This document shows positions 19,464 to 29,455 of a stretch of DNA of 64,000 nucleotides, in pieces. The first letter of the stretch is position 1. Each line of letters begins with the position of its first letter. The notes beneath the pieces were generated by a model. The model did not search any database. It saw nothing but the letters and a program-made list of their open reading frames with translations, and had not been told where the DNA came from. Source of the DNA: Heliomarina baculiformis (GTDB lineage: Bacteria; Pseudomonadota; Alphaproteobacteria; Rhodobacterales; Rhodobacteraceae); the NCBI RefSeq assembly GCF_019966545.1, contig NZ_JAIMIC010000003.1, positions 297,280 to 361,279 on the forward strand, given 5' to 3'. Made by a program: the position numbers and the translations under genes.

Positions 19464-20481
19464 GCGGCCTCGCACCGGCGGGGCGGGTGCCGTCGCCGGA
19501 ATGGGAAGACCGGACAATGTAAAGCGGCCTTTCGCGGACCTCCGTCAGGATGCGCCCCACATATTCGCCAAGGATACCGATGGCGAAAAGCTGGACGCCG
19601 CCGAACATCAGGATCAACACGAGTGTCGAGGCATACCCCGGCACATCGACGCCAAAAACCAGCGTGCGCAGGAAAATCCATGCCGCATAAAGGAAGGATG
19701 CAAAGGCGAGCGCGCTGCCGACATAGGTCCAGACGCGTAGTGGTTTGGTGCTTGACGCGAAGATTCCGTCCAGCGCCATGTTCCACAGTTTCCAGTACCC
19801 CATGCTTGTCTTGCCGGCGCGGCGACAATTGCGCTGGTAGGTAACCTCGTCGCTGTCGAAACCGACCCAGGCAAAGAGAGCCTTGTTGAGCCTGACCTTT
19901 TCGCCCAGCGAGCGGATGATATCGACCACCTGCCGGTCGAGCAGGCGGAAATCGCCCACGTCCGAGGGCATGGGCTGGTCCGATAGCGCGTTGAAGACGC
20001 GGTAGAACCCGCGTGCCGTTACCCGCTTCAGCCAGCTGTCCGAAGACCGGTCGCGGCGCTTTGCGTTCACGATCTGAGCGCCCCGCTCCCATTTCTCGAT
20101 CATCTCGGGAATAATCGACACATCGTCCTGCAAGTCCACGTCCACCGGAATGACCGCGTCGCCCCGCGCGTGGTCCATCCCCGCGCAAAGCGCCGCTTCC
20201 TTGCCAAAGTTGCGCGACAGGTTGATCAGGCGGATGCGCTCGTCCTTTTGCATGTAGGATCGCAGCACGAATTCGGTGCCATCGCGGCTGCCGTCATTAA
20301 CGAAGAGGATTTCGGTCTCAAAGCGCGCGTCCAGCAAGGCCAGCGCCGCTCGGGCCGCGTCAAGAAACGGGCCAATCGCGTGTTGTTCGTTATAGACCGG
20401 AACGATGAGGGTCAGCAGCCGCTCCTGCGGTCGGGCAGGTGGTATGCCACGCTCTCGCTCTTCGACGTAAGTCGATTTCAT
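19453..20481 (-). CDS. GtrB-like polyprenyl-phosphate glycosyltransferase (GT2)
   Basis: A 342-residue GT-A enzyme with two C-terminal transmembrane helices (about residues 238-300). It shows LTLIVPVYNEQ near 23-33, VNDGSRDGT at 61-69 and the metal-binding DVDLQDD at 114-120. The layout matches GtrB/ArnC/DPM-type transferases that load a sugar from a nucleotide donor onto undecaprenyl phosphate at the cytoplasmic face. Genes for a GtrA-like flippase and a GT87 enzyme follow in order. The start is taken as ATG 20481, with AGGAA upstream; ATG 20496 is an alternative. Confidence 0.88.
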   Translation of the reverse strand: MKSTYVEERERGIPPARPQERLLTLIVPVYNEQHAIGPFLDAARAALALLDARFETEILFVNDGSRDGTEFVLRSYMQKDERIRLINLSRNFGKEAALCAGMDHARGDAVIPVDVDLQDDVSIIPEMIEKWERGAQIVNAKRRDRSSDSWLKRVTARGFYRVFNALSDQPMPSDVGDFRLLDRQVVDIIRSLGEKVRLNKALFAWVGFDSDEVTYQRNCRRAGKTSMGYWKLWNMALDGIFASSTKPLRVWTYVGSALAFASFLYAAWIFLRTLVFGVDVPGYASTLVLILMFGGVQLFAIGILGEYVGRILTEVRERPLYIVRSSHSGDGTRPAGARPHGI

Positions 20482-21187
20482 GTCGCGGTTCCTCATGCGC
20501 AGTAATCGCTGCACGGCTCGGCGCCTCTGATGCCGGACAAAACGGGCGTAATTATGACGGAGCGGGTGAAAAGAAAATGCGGAAGACTGTATCACGGCAG
20601 AAGTCGAGCATCGATACGCTTGCCGTAATAGGGATGAGCACAGGCGGATTCGGCAAGGATGGCCCCAACAGAATGGCAGTCTCTTGACGCTCCTGCGCGT
20701 CAAGTTGCTGAAACTAAACTGATTTAAAGTGTTGTATCGTATGATACTAATATTAACATAAGATGAATCGTTAAAATCGCTGAAATAATAGCGAATTCCG
20801 GATCGAAATTCTGGTCCGAAAAATGGGATGGAATAAACTCGCAACTCTGGATGGGCGCATCAAGGTGTTCCCTCTTGGCGTTTAGGATGCCGTTGAACTT
20901 GGAACGGCCTTTGTCCGCCAAATCTATTTGCGAATTCGGGAAATAAAAGCCGCGCTTGACGCGAACCGTTCTACGGGCGGCTTCCACGGGTCAAGTCAAT
21001 GTAACGGTGCCATGAAACGAATGCCCGGGGGAGGGGCGATGGATCGTGACCGTACGAGGCTATAAAAAGGTCTTTAACTACGTTCACGTCAGCCTGCGCC
21101 TGTCTTCTCGACGGTCGCCAGCACGACTGTTCATCCCGCCGGGCATTCCGAAACTCATTCCCTCCGATTTGAGAGAAGATAAACAGC
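20482..21187. other. 706-base region with no convincing gene, partly AT-rich
   Basis: The gap between the GT2 gene and the kinase gene holds only weak open frames (20439-20687 on the plus strand, 20724-20987 on the minus strand) that lack ribosome-binding sites and resemble no family I know. Bases about 20705-20810 are strikingly AT-rich for this genome and contain the inverted repeat GTATC-GTAT-GATAC (20734-20747). It may hold promoters, an sRNA or remnants of transferred DNA. Confidence 0.5.
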
Positions 21188-21835
21188 ATGCCTGATAGAA
21201 TTGCGAAAGTAGCGAACCGCCTCAAGGTGATGCCGATCCGCAGCCCGCGTGCCCTGATCGCCGTTGCAGGGCCTCCCGCGTCCGGTAAATCCACCTTTGC
21301 CGCGCAACTTGTCGCTCATCTCAACCAGTCCACGCATTCCGCCGTTTTGGTGCCCATGGACGGCTTCCACCTGGATAATTCCGTCCTAGCCCGGCGCGGC
21401 CTGCTCGCGCGCAAAGGCGCGCCGGAAACCTTTGACGTTGATGGGCTGGTCAGCGCCATGTGGCGGCTGGCGACCGAGCAACATCTTTATCTGCCCTGTT
21501 TCGACAGGGGGCAGGACAGGTCCGTCGCCGGGCGGATCGAAGTCAATTCCCAGCACACGTTGGCAGTGATCGAAGGCAATTATCTGCTCTGCCGCGACGC
21601 GCCGTGGAACCACCTGCGTCCGCTCTGGTCCATGTCGGTTTTCCTGAACGAACCGAACCACGTGCTTTTCGACCGTCTCGTCCAGCGCTGGCTCGACAAC
21701 AAGCATGACCTGCGCGAGGCTCAGGCACGGGCGCAGAACAACGATATGGCCAATGTCGCATTCGTGCGCCGCTCGCTCGACCCGTCTGTCGATCTCGTCT
21801 TTGGCAGCGAGGTCGAAATCCAGCAGGGCGCCTGA
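21188..21835 (+). CDS. Uridine kinase/phosphoribulokinase-like P-loop kinase
   Basis: A 215-residue soluble kinase-like protein. The P-loop GPPASGKST is at residues 28-36, followed by the family's MDGFHLDNSVL near 57-67, and a late IEGNYLL motif near 118. This is the pattern of the uridine kinase / PanK-like family that includes YggC and FrcK proteins, which phosphorylate small sugars or nucleosides. The substrate is not evident, because the gene stands alone between a glycosylation cluster and the cobalamin region. The upstream AGAGAAG is a weak ribosome-binding site. Confidence 0.78.
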   Translation: MPDRIAKVANRLKVMPIRSPRALIAVAGPPASGKSTFAAQLVAHLNQSTHSAVLVPMDGFHLDNSVLARRGLLARKGAPETFDVDGLVSAMWRLATEQHLYLPCFDRGQDRSVAGRIEVNSQHTLAVIEGNYLLCRDAPWNHLRPLWSMSVFLNEPNHVLFDRLVQRWLDNKHDLREAQARAQNNDMANVAFVRRSLDPSVDLVFGSEVEIQQGA

Positions 21836-22204
21836 TCGCCGGGCCCGGCACCTTATCGCGGGGCCGTAACGTCTCCTGACAATCGCTTGACATCACCTGA
21901 TCCGGCTGCGCAGATGTTGCGCGTTGGTGCCCGGGGTCTGCCCGGGTGAAAAGGGAATGCGACAGGGGCACGACACCACGCCCCAAGCGCAGCCGCCCCC
22001 GCGACCGTGACCAGAGAGGTTGCCCGCTTGCCACTGATCCCACCGGGGTCGGGAAGGCAGGGAAACCGCCAGGGCCCGCCCTGAAATCTGCAAGCCGGGA
22101 GACCTGCCAGCACAAGTTGACGTGAACCGGGCGGGGTGCCCCGGAGGCGGGTCCGCACAAGGATTCTGGCTCTTTCCCCGCTCAAGAAGAATTGGACCCG
22201 GCCC
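21836..22204. other. Intergenic leader holding the first cobalamin riboswitch
   Basis: This 369-base stretch contains the riboswitch (about 21920-22112) and a GC-rich segment, 22125-22160, that could form the expression platform by pairing near the ribosome-binding site of the next gene. No other gene is seen. Confidence 0.6.
21920..22112 (+). ncRNA. Cobalamin (B12) riboswitch upstream of the cob operon
   Basis: Conserved blocks occur in the right order: GGTGCC, GGGTGAAAAGGGAATGCG, GCCGCCCCCGCGACCG, CCACTG, GGGAAGGC and the B12 box AAGCCGGGAGACCTGCC. Such elements bind adenosylcobalamin and shut off downstream expression. It lies directly ahead of DUF1636-cobW-cobN and so should make the cobalamin operon responsive to B12 level. 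Limits are approximate. Confidence 0.93.
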
Positions 22205-22579
22205 GTGCCCGAACCCGACAAGACCGAAGTGCTGGTCTGCACCAAGTGCCGCATGACAGACGATCCGGTGGATGGCATCCGGCCGGGTGCCGCGCTGTTC
22301 AGCGCGCTCGACGCGATGGACTGGCCGGACGGTGTGTCCTTTCGCCCCGTCGAATGCCTGTCGAACTGCACCCGTGGCTGTTCCATCGTGCTGCGCGGCG
22401 GTGCCGAGAGGTGGAGCTATGTCTATGGCAACCTGACCCCGGACATGGCCGACACCGTGCTGGATGGCGTCACACGCTATCAGGCCACCGCCGACGGACT
22501 TGTGCCCTGGCGCGAAAGACCTGAACACTTTCGCAAGAATTGTATCGCTAGAATACCCCCATTGGAGTTCCCCGAATGA
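22205..22579 (+). CDS. DUF1636 (CobW/CobN-associated Cys-rich) protein
   Basis: A small soluble protein of 124 residues. Cysteines occur as C-T-K-C near residues 11-14 and C-x3-C-x3-C (CLSNCTRGC) near 52-60, a layout that could bind an iron-sulfur cluster or another metal. This is the DUF1636 family, commonly found beside cobW or cobN; its function is not established. The start is uncertain: GTG 22205 is the first plausible in-frame codon after the riboswitch. The stop overlaps the cobW start (ATGA), indicating coupling. Confidence 0.75.
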   Translation: MPEPDKTEVLVCTKCRMTDDPVDGIRPGAALFSALDAMDWPDGVSFRPVECLSNCTRGCSIVLRGGAERWSYVYGNLTPDMADTVLDGVTRYQATADGLVPWRERPEHFRKNCIARIPPLEFPE

Positions 22580-23613
22580 ACGACCTCGCCAAACTGCCGG
22601 TTACCGTGATCACCGGTTTCCTCGGCTCCGGCAAGACCACCCTGATCCGCCACCTGATGCAGAACCCGCAGGGCAAGCGTCTGGCCGTGATCGTCAATGA
22701 ATTCGGCGATGTGGGGGTCGACGGTGAAATCCTGAAATCCTGTGCCATTCCCGACTGCCCCGAGGAAAACATCCTCGAACTCGCCAATGGCTGTATCTGC
22801 TGCACCGTGGCCGATGATTTCATCCCCACGATCGAGGCGCTGATGGCGCTGAACCCGCGCCCCGATCACATCCTGATCGAAACCTCCGGTCTGGCCCTGC
22901 CAAAACCGCTTCTCAAGGCGTTCGACTGGCCCGATATTCGCTCGCGCATCACCGTCGACGGCGTGATCGCGCTCGCCGATGCCGAGGCGGTCGCGTCGGG
23001 CCGCTTTGCCCCCGATGTGGCCCGTGTCGATGCCCAGCGTCTGGCCGATGACAGTCTTGACCATGAAACTCCGCTCTCCGAGGTGTTCGAGGATCAGATT
23101 TCCTGCGCCGACATCATCCTGCTGACGAAACCCGATCTTGCCGGTCCCGACGGTCTTGCAAAGGCGCGTGAAGTCATCGCCGCCGAGGCACCGCGCCCGC
23201 TCCCGGTGGTCGACGTGGCCGAAGGTGCGGTGGATCCGCGCGTGATCCTCGGTCTCGAAGCCGCCGCCGAGGATGACATGGACGCGCGCCCCAGCCATCA
23301 TGACGGGGCTGACGATCACGAACATGATGACTTCGACAGTATCGTCGTCGACATCCCCGAGGTGACGGACCCCGCCGATCTGGTCGCGCGAATCGAAACC
23401 CTCGCGAAATCGCAGAATATCCTCCGGGTCAAAGGCTATGCCGCCGTCGCGGGGAAACCCATGCGCCTCCTGGTGCAGGCGGTTGGCGCGCGGGTCCGCC
23501 ACCAGTTCGACCGTCCGTGGAAACCTGGCGAGGCCAAACAGGGCCGTTTTGTCGTCATTGCCGAGCATGACGATATTAACGCCGAAGCCATCCGCTCGGT
23601 GCTGGTGGGCTAG
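22576..23613 (+). CDS. cobW: Cobalamin biosynthesis GTPase CobW
   Basis: A 345-residue G3E-family P-loop GTPase, proposed to deliver cobalt to the CobNST chelatase. Walker A GFLGSGKTT is at residues 14-22, and NEFGDVGVDG follows near 41-50. The metal-binding CICC is at 73-76. A His/Asp-rich insert (SHHDGADDHEHDD, about residues 239-251) precedes the C-terminal CobW domain. It lies between DUF1636 and cobN downstream of a B12 riboswitch, which separates it from zinc-handling relatives of the same superfamily. Confidence 0.95.
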   Translation: MNDLAKLPVTVITGFLGSGKTTLIRHLMQNPQGKRLAVIVNEFGDVGVDGEILKSCAIPDCPEENILELANGCICCTVADDFIPTIEALMALNPRPDHILIETSGLALPKPLLKAFDWPDIRSRITVDGVIALADAEAVASGRFAPDVARVDAQRLADDSLDHETPLSEVFEDQISCADIILLTKPDLAGPDGLAKAREVIAAEAPRPLPVVDVAEGAVDPRVILGLEAAAEDDMDARPSHHDGADDHEHDDFDSIVVDIPEVTDPADLVARIETLAKSQNILRVKGYAAVAGKPMRLLVQAVGARVRHQFDRPWKPGEAKQGRFVVIAEHDDINAEAIRSVLVG

Positions 23614-23665
23614 GGCGATGGGATATGCGCCCCATATCCCGACCCCGTTGAAAGGGCGCTGACCC

Positions 23666-26600
23666 ATGCATGTGGTGTTTCGCGAAAGTCAGGGGCTGGA
23701 GGAAACGGAAAACCCGACTGATCTGGGCCAGAGCCCGGGCGATCTGGTCGTTCTGTCCTTTTCCGACAGCGATCTCGGCGCATTTGCCGCCGGGTGGCAC
23801 CGTGCGCGCGAAGGCGGTTTCGAACCGACCCTGCGGCTTGCCAACCTGGCTGCGCTGAAACACCCGCTTTCTGTCGACACCTATGTGGAACAGACACTTG
23901 CCGGTGCCAAAGGCATCCTGATCCGGCTGATCGGCGGTATTTCCTACTGGTCCTATGGGATTCAGCAGGTTCAGGATCTTGCGCGGCGCAACGGCATCGC
24001 GCTCGCGGTCCTTCCGGCCGATGGCCGCGCCGATCCGCGACTGGATGAGGTGTCGACCCTGCCGTTCTCGACCCTCGCGCGGCTGACCCGGCTCTGCGAT
24101 ATGGGCGGCACCGTCTCGGCGCAGGCCGCGCTGGCGCAGCTTGCGCTTGCCGCCGGGTTTTACGCCGGTCCGGTGCGCGGTGCCAAGGCGCTGCCGCAGG
24201 TCGGGCTCTGGCATCCCGGGGATGGCGTGATCTGCCCGCTCTCGGCCTATCCGGTCACCCGGGATCGCCCCCGCGCGCTGATCACCTTTTACCGCGCCTA
24301 TCTCGCCGCCGCCGATACCGCGCCGATCAAATCGATGTATGACGCGCTGACAAGGCAGGGGTTCGACGTGGCAACGCTCTTTGCGCCCTCGCTCAAGGCC
24401 CCCGAGGCCGCTGGCTGGATCGAACGGCAAGTGCAGGGCCTCGCGCCCGACATCATTGTCAACGCGACTTCTTTCTCGGGCATCGGCGCTTCGGGACATT
24501 CCCCGCTCGACGTGGCCGGTGTGCCAGTCATGCAGGTCGCGCTCTCCACCTCGGGTCGCAAGAAGTGGGACGCATCCGAACGTGGCTTGTCGCCCAGCGA
24601 TCTGGCCATGCATGTAGTTCTGCCAGAGGTCGATGGCCGTCTCTTTGGCGGTGTCGTGTCCTTCAAGGAACCCGGCCAGCGGGACACGGCGCTGGAATTC
24701 TCCCGTGCGGCCCATATGCCCGAGTTTGACCGTATCAAGGCCATTGCCCGGCGGGCTGCACGACTGGTGCACTTGAAGTGTACGGATAATGTACGGAAAT
24801 CACCCGCTCTGATCCTGTCCACCTATCCCGGTAAGGACTGGCAGATGGGCCATGCGGTTGGGCTGGACGCTCCGGCCTCGGCCGAGGCGATTCTGACCTC
24901 GCTGGCCGGGCAGGGATGGCAGATCGAACCGGGTGCGCCGCTCACGCACTCCCTGCGGTCCGAGACGCTTTGCTGGCCGCTGTCAGATTACCGCGCTGCG
25001 CTGGGAACCCTGCCGCAATCGCTCCGCGACGATCTGAACGCGACTTGGGGCGATCCAGAGGACGATCCCGCCTGCAAAGACGGTCATTTACATTTCAAGG
25101 CCACCCGGCGCGGCGCCGCGCTGGTCGCGCTGCAACCCGAACGCGGGCAACTCGCGCAGCGCGAGGACGATTACCATGATCTTTCCCGAACGCCACGTCA
25201 CGGCTATGTCGCCTTTTACCTCTGGATGCGCCACGCGCTGGGCATCGACGCGCTGATCCACATCGGCGCGCATGGCACGCTGGAATGGCTGCCCGGCAAG
25301 GCCGTAGCCCTCTCCGATGCCTGCTGGCCCGAGGCGCTGATCGGCGACCTGCCGGTGATTTATCCCTTTATTGTCAACGACCCGGGCGAAGCAGCTCAAG
25401 CAAAACGGCGCATCGGCGCCCTGACGCTGGGCCACCTGCCGCCCCCGATGAAAGCAAGCAAAACGCCCGACCGGTTCATTCATCTCGAGGCGCTGCTCGA
25501 CGAGTTCTCGAACGCCGACGGGCTCGACCCGCGCCGTCGCGACAGGTTACAGGCTGACATCCGGGCCGAGGCGCAATCTCTCGGGGTCGAGGCCGATCTT
25601 GGTCTCGATACCGCTTCCAGCACCGCCGAGGCAATTACCCGCATCGACCGCTTCGTCTGCGACATCAAGGAAAGCCAGTTCGGAGACGGGCTGCACATCC
25701 TCGGCCAGCCGGTGACCGAAGGTGCACCCTTTGCGACGGATCATTCAGTTTCTAACGAAATCAACAGCCTGCATGCCTCCCTTAAAGCGGAACGCATCCC
25801 CGCCGGTCCTTCCGGTTCTCCCTATCGCGGCCGCCACGACGTGCTGCCCACGGGTCGTAACCTCTTCACCACCGATCCGCGTTCTGTGCCTACCCGATCC
25901 GCCTATGCGCAGGGGGTAAAACTCGCCGAGGAACTGGTGCGTCGTCACCTTCAGGATCACGGCGATTATCCCAAGGGGCTGGTCGTCGACCTCTGGGGGT
26001 CGGCCACCATGCGGACAGCGGGCGAGGAATTTGCCATGGCGCTCCACTTGCTGGGCGTGCGGCCGGTCTGGGACAAGGGGAGCGAGCGTGTCTCGGGGAT
26101 CGAGATCCTGCCAATCACCGAACTTGACCGCCCGCGACTGGATGTGACGCTTCGAGTCTCGGGTCTTTTTCGTGACGTGTTCCCCTCACTCTCCAGCGTC
26201 TTCACGCAGGCAATACAAATGCTTGCGGGCCGTGATGAAAGTTCCGACTGGAACCCTTACGCCGGGCACAAGGCCAACGCGCGGGTCTTTGGTCCGGCCC
26301 CGGCAAGCTATGGTCTGGGCATGGGGCATCTGGCAGAAACCTTTACGGAGGAAGCCCGCGCCGCCGCCGGACAGGCCTGGCTGGATGCAAGCGCGTGGTC
26401 GATGGATGGCGCGCAGATCACCCGCGATGGCGCGGGCATCGCGGCACGCGTCGCCAATGCCGATGCCTTCGTTCACCCGCAGGACCTGCCGGAAAGCGAT
26501 CTGCTCCTCGCCGCCGACTACGCCACCCATGAGGCCGGGTTTGCTGCCGCGAAATCCATCACCGGCGGGCGCAAGGCGGCGCTCTATCACCTCGACAATA

Positions 26601-26965
26601 CCCGGCCCGACACGCCGCGCGCCCGCGCGCTGGCCGAGGAAATTGCCCGCGTGGTGCAGGCCCGCGCCGCCAATCCCGATTGGATCGCGGGCATGCGGCG
26701 GCACGGCTTTCGGGGCGCGGCGGAAATTGCGGCAACCTTGGATCACATGGCCGCATTCGCCAATCTCGCCGATGCAGTTGGCCCGCATCTCTTTGATCTT
26801 TATTACGAATCCACGCTGGGCGACGCCGAGGTCGACCGCTTTCTCCAAACCGAAAATCCCGAGGCGCATCGCGCCATGCAAGACCAATTCGCCGCGCTCG
26901 ATGCCGCCGGGCTCTGGCAGACCCGGCGCAACTCTATCCGCGCCCGACTGGACCAACCCGCATGA
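23666..26965 (+). CDS. cobN: Aerobic cobaltochelatase subunit CobN
   Basis: The large catalytic subunit of the ATP-dependent cobalt chelatase, which inserts cobalt into hydrogenobyrinate a,c-diamide together with CobS and CobT. It is 1099 residues, somewhat shorter than the roughly 1275 of the best-known CobN. Family motifs include VNATSFSG near residue 268, [21 protein letters not shown] near 531-551 and [17 protein letters not shown] near 772-788. The start at 23666 follows AAAGGG. The stop overlaps cobG (ATGA). cobS and cobT are not in the window. Confidence 0.95.
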   Translation: MHVVFRESQGLEETENPTDLGQSPGDLVVLSFSDSDLGAFAAGWHRAREGGFEPTLRLANLAALKHPLSVDTYVEQTLAGAKGILIRLIGGISYWSYGIQQVQDLARRNGIALAVLPADGRADPRLDEVSTLPFSTLARLTRLCDMGGTVSAQAALAQLALAAGFYAGPVRGAKALPQVGLWHPGDGVICPLSAYPVTRDRPRALITFYRAYLAAADTAPIKSMYDALTRQGFDVATLFAPSLKAPEAAGWIERQVQGLAPDIIVNATSFSGIGASGHSPLDVAGVPVMQVALSTSGRKKWDASERGLSPSDLAMHVVLPEVDGRLFGGVVSFKEPGQRDTALEFSRAAHMPEFDRIKAIARRAARLVHLKCTDNVRKSPALILSTYPGKDWQMGHAVGLDAPASAEAILTSLAGQGWQIEPGAPLTHSLRSETLCWPLSDYRAALGTLPQSLRDDLNATWGDPEDDPACKDGHLHFKATRRGAALVALQPERGQLAQREDDYHDLSRTPRHGYVAFYLWMRHALGIDALIHIGAHGTLEWLPGKAVALSDACWPEALIGDLPVIYPFIVNDPGEAAQAKRRIGALTLGHLPPPMKASKTPDRFIHLEALLDEFSNADGLDPRRRDRLQADIRAEAQSLGVEADLGLDTASSTAEAITRIDRFVCDIKESQFGDGLHILGQPVTEGAPFATDHSVSNEINSLHASLKAERIPAGPSGSPYRGRHDVLPTGRNLFTTDPRSVPTRSAYAQGVKLAEELVRRHLQDHGDYPKGLVVDLWGSATMRTAGEEFAMALHLLGVRPVWDKGSERVSGIEILPITELDRPRLDVTLRVSGLFRDVFPSLSSVFTQAIQMLAGRDESSDWNPYAGHKANARVFGPAPASYGLGMGHLAETFTEEARAAAGQAWLDASAWSMDGAQITRDGAGIAARVANADAFVHPQDLPESDLLLAADYATHEAGFAAAKSITGGRKAALYHLDNTRPDTPRARALAEEIARVVQARAANPDWIAGMRRHGFRGAAEIAATLDHMAAFANLADAVGPHLFDLYYESTLGDAEVDRFLQTENPEAHRAMQDQFAALDAAGLWQTRRNSIRARLDQPA

Positions 26966-28104
26966 ACATGCCGCGCGTCTCCCCTCCCGAGGTCAAGGGC
27001 TGGTGCCCCGGTGCCTTTACCCCGATGCGCTCGGGTGACGGGCTGATCCTGCGCATTCGCCCGCATATGGGTCGGCTGAGCCGCGCGCAGGTGCTTGGCC
27101 TTTGCGCTGCCGCGCAGGAACACGCGAGCGGCTTTATCGACCTGACCAACCGCGCCAACCTGCAGCTGCGCGGCGTGCGCGACGAGGCCTATGATGCGCT
27201 GCTCGCGGCACTGCTGAAACTCGACCTGCTCGATCCTGACCCAGAGACGGAACGCCGGCGCAACATGATCGTCACCCCCTTCTGGCAGACCGGCGACCTG
27301 ACCGAACGCCTTGGGCTTGAGCTGATCAGCCGTCTCTCCGAACTTCCTGACCTTCCAGCAAAATTCGGTTTTGCCATTGATAGCGGCAGCGCCCCGGTGC
27401 TGGGCGCGGATTCTGCCGATATCCGGGTTGAGCGGACCGAGACGGGCGGCGTGCTGGTACGGGCCGACGGGGCGGAATGGGCCCGCGCGGTCGATCTCGA
27501 CCGGGCCATCGATATGGTCATTGAGCTTGCCCAGTGGTTTGCCGAAAACAGCGATCAGGATCGGCGTCGCATGGCGCAGGTGGTCCAACATCTGCCACAG
27601 GACTGGCGGCAGGAACTGCCCGCTCCCTCTGCGCCGCCGGGTCGGGCGGGGCCGCGTGGCGGCGGCATGATGGTTGGCACGGCCTTTGGATCCTGTCCGG
27701 CGGTTGCCTTAGCAGAACTCATGCGCCAAAGCGACGCCGGCGAGCTGATCCTCACCCCGTGGCGGCTGTTCTTCCTCCCCCGTGTCACCACTTTGCGCAG
27801 GCCCGGTTTCATCACCGATCCACAGGATCCGCTTTTGCGTGCAAGAGCCTGTCCCGGCGCGCCATTTTGCACTTCGGCCAGTGTCGAAACCCGCCGGATT
27901 GCCACCGAACTCGCACCGCGCGTCTCCGGCGATCTGCACGTCTCGGGGTGTAGCAAGGGTTGCGCCCATCCGCGCAAGTCCGATGTCACGCTCGTCGGGG
28001 TCGAGGGCCGCTTTGATCTTGTCCGGAACGGCGCATCGTGGGATGACCCGGTGCGGCGCGGATTGACGCCCGATGAATTATTGTCCGGGGTGGAACCTCT
28101 CTGA
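26962..28104 (+). CDS. cobG: Precorrin-3B synthase CobG
   Basis: A 380-residue nitrite/sulfite reductase-like monooxygenase that uses oxygen to hydroxylate precorrin-3A, so it marks the aerobic pathway. It has two ferredoxin-reductase-like repeats ([10 protein letters not shown] near residues 56-65). The [4Fe-4S] ligand cysteines are in [14 protein letters not shown] and [14 protein letters not shown] (residues about 294-345). It overlaps cobN by four bases and cobH by one (TGATG). Confidence 0.95.
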   Translation: MNMPRVSPPEVKGWCPGAFTPMRSGDGLILRIRPHMGRLSRAQVLGLCAAAQEHASGFIDLTNRANLQLRGVRDEAYDALLAALLKLDLLDPDPETERRRNMIVTPFWQTGDLTERLGLELISRLSELPDLPAKFGFAIDSGSAPVLGADSADIRVERTETGGVLVRADGAEWARAVDLDRAIDMVIELAQWFAENSDQDRRRMAQVVQHLPQDWRQELPAPSAPPGRAGPRGGGMMVGTAFGSCPAVALAELMRQSDAGELILTPWRLFFLPRVTTLRRPGFITDPQDPLLRARACPGAPFCTSASVETRRIATELAPRVSGDLHVSGCSKGCAHPRKSDVTLVGVEGRFDLVRNGASWDDPVRRGLTPDELLSGVEPL

Positions 28105-28733
28105 TGCCTTACGAATACCAGACCGACGGCGCGGCGATTTACGCGCAATCCTTTGCCACGATCCGCGCCGAGGCCGATCTTGCCCGGTTCGACGCGGACG
28201 AAGAACAGGTCGCCGTGCGCATGATCCACGCCGCCGGGATGGTCGGACTTGAGGAACATATCCGCTTTTCCCCCGGTTTCGTGACTGCCGCCCGCAACGC
28301 CCTGAACGCGGGCAAGCCGATCCTTTGCGATGCGCGTATGGTCAGCGAAGGGGTCACGCGCCCGCGTCTGCCTGCCGATAACGCGGTCATCTGCACCCTG
28401 CATGACGAGGGCGTGCGCGAAAAGGCGACTCAAATGGGAAACACGCGCTCCGCCGTCGCGCTGGAACTCTGGCGTCCGCATCTTGAGGGCGCGCTGGTGG
28501 CGATCGGCAATGCCCCCACGGCGCTGTTCCACCTGCTGAACATGCTCGAAGACCCTGAATGCCCGCGCCCGGCGGCTATCATCGGCTGTCCGGTCGGCTT
28601 TGTCGGCGCGGTCGAATCCAAGGACGCGCTGTGGGAGGCACAGCCGGTTCCCAGCGTCATCGTCAAGGGCCGCCTCGGCGGCAGCGCGATCACCGTCGCC
28701 GCGATCAACGCCATCGCGAGCCGTGCGGAATGA
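28104..28733 (+). CDS. cobH: Precorrin-8X methylmutase CobH
   Basis: A 209-residue enzyme that moves the C11 methyl group to C12, giving hydrogenobyrinate. The catalytic-histidine region VRMIHAAGMVGL is near residues 36-47. The late motif CPVGFVGAVESKDAL lies near 158-172 and the tail has GSAITVAAINA. Length and motifs match CobH/CbiC. It is coupled by overlap on both sides, to cobG and cobI. Confidence 0.96.
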   Translation: MPYEYQTDGAAIYAQSFATIRAEADLARFDADEEQVAVRMIHAAGMVGLEEHIRFSPGFVTAARNALNAGKPILCDARMVSEGVTRPRLPADNAVICTLHDEGVREKATQMGNTRSAVALELWRPHLEGALVAIGNAPTALFHLLNMLEDPECPRPAAIIGCPVGFVGAVESKDALWEAQPVPSVIVKGRLGGSAITVAAINAIASRAE

Positions 28734-29455
28734 GCGGGACAGTCTATGGTCTCGGCCTCGGGCCCGGCGATCCTGACCTGCTGAGTGTGCGCGCGGACCG
28801 GCTCTTGCGGCAGGCGCGCCACGTGGCCTTCTTTCGCAAGGCGGGTCGCAAGGGGCAGGCGCGCCAGATCGTCGAGAGTATGATCCCGGCAGATGCTGTC
28901 GAAATCCCGATGGAATATCCGGTTACGACCGAAATCCCGCTAAGTGATCCGCGCTATAACGAGATTCTGTCCGCCTTTTATGCCGAGCAGGCAAAAAAAC
29001 TTTCGGCGCTGGTGGCCGACGGGCATGACATCGTGGTCCTCTGCGAGGGTGATCCGTTCTTTTACGGGTCATTCATGCACCTGCATTCTCGGCTTAAGGA
29101 CGTCGCAAAGGTCGAGGTCGTACCCGCGATCACCGGCATGTCAGCGGCATGGACAGCGACAGATATGCCGATCACCTGGGGCGATGACGTGCTCACCGTT
29201 CTGATGGGCACGCTGCCCGAGCAAGAGCTGCGCCGCCATATGCAGGATACCGACGCGCTCGTCATCATGAAGATCGGCACTAATATCGCCAAGATCCGGC
29301 GCGCGCTTGATGCGGTCGGCCTGACCGAGAAAGCGTGGATGGTGCAATACGCCGCGATGCCGCGCCAGACCGTGACACCGCTGGTCGAGGCGGATTGCGA
29401 AAAGGCACCCTATTTCTCGATCATCGTGGTGCATGGACAGGGGCGGCGCCCGTGA
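28730..29455 (+). CDS. cobI: Precorrin-2 C20-methyltransferase CobI
   Basis: A 241-residue SAM-dependent tetrapyrrole methylase. The N-terminal GLGLGPGDPDLLSVRA motif is at residues 7-22 and the SAM-site LCEGDPFFYGSFMHLH near 104-119, with VPAITGMSAAW after it. The start at 28730 overlaps the cobH stop by four bases, so the longer frame beginning at 28559 is not used. It adds the third methyl group, at C20, the methyl that CobG/CobJ chemistry later removes with the ring carbon. Confidence 0.95.
   Translation: MSGTVYGLGLGPGDPDLLSVRADRLLRQARHVAFFRKAGRKGQARQIVESMIPADAVEIPMEYPVTTEIPLSDPRYNEILSAFYAEQAKKLSALVADGHDIVVLCEGDPFFYGSFMHLHSRLKDVAKVEVVPAITGMSAAWTATDMPITWGDDVLTVLMGTLPEQELRRHMQDTDALVIMKIGTNIAKIRRALDAVGLTEKAWMVQYAAMPRQTVTPLVEADCEKAPYFSIIVVHGQGRRP

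Noticed and set aside
20439..20987. Two weak open frames (plus 20439-20687, minus 20724-20987)
   Set aside because: No ribosome-binding site, no recognisable family, and the second crosses an AT-rich noncoding-looking stretch.
22136..22204. Earlier GTG start for the DUF1636 gene at 22136
   Set aside because: It would begin within the GC-rich riboswitch expression platform and add an Arg-rich stretch absent from the family pattern.
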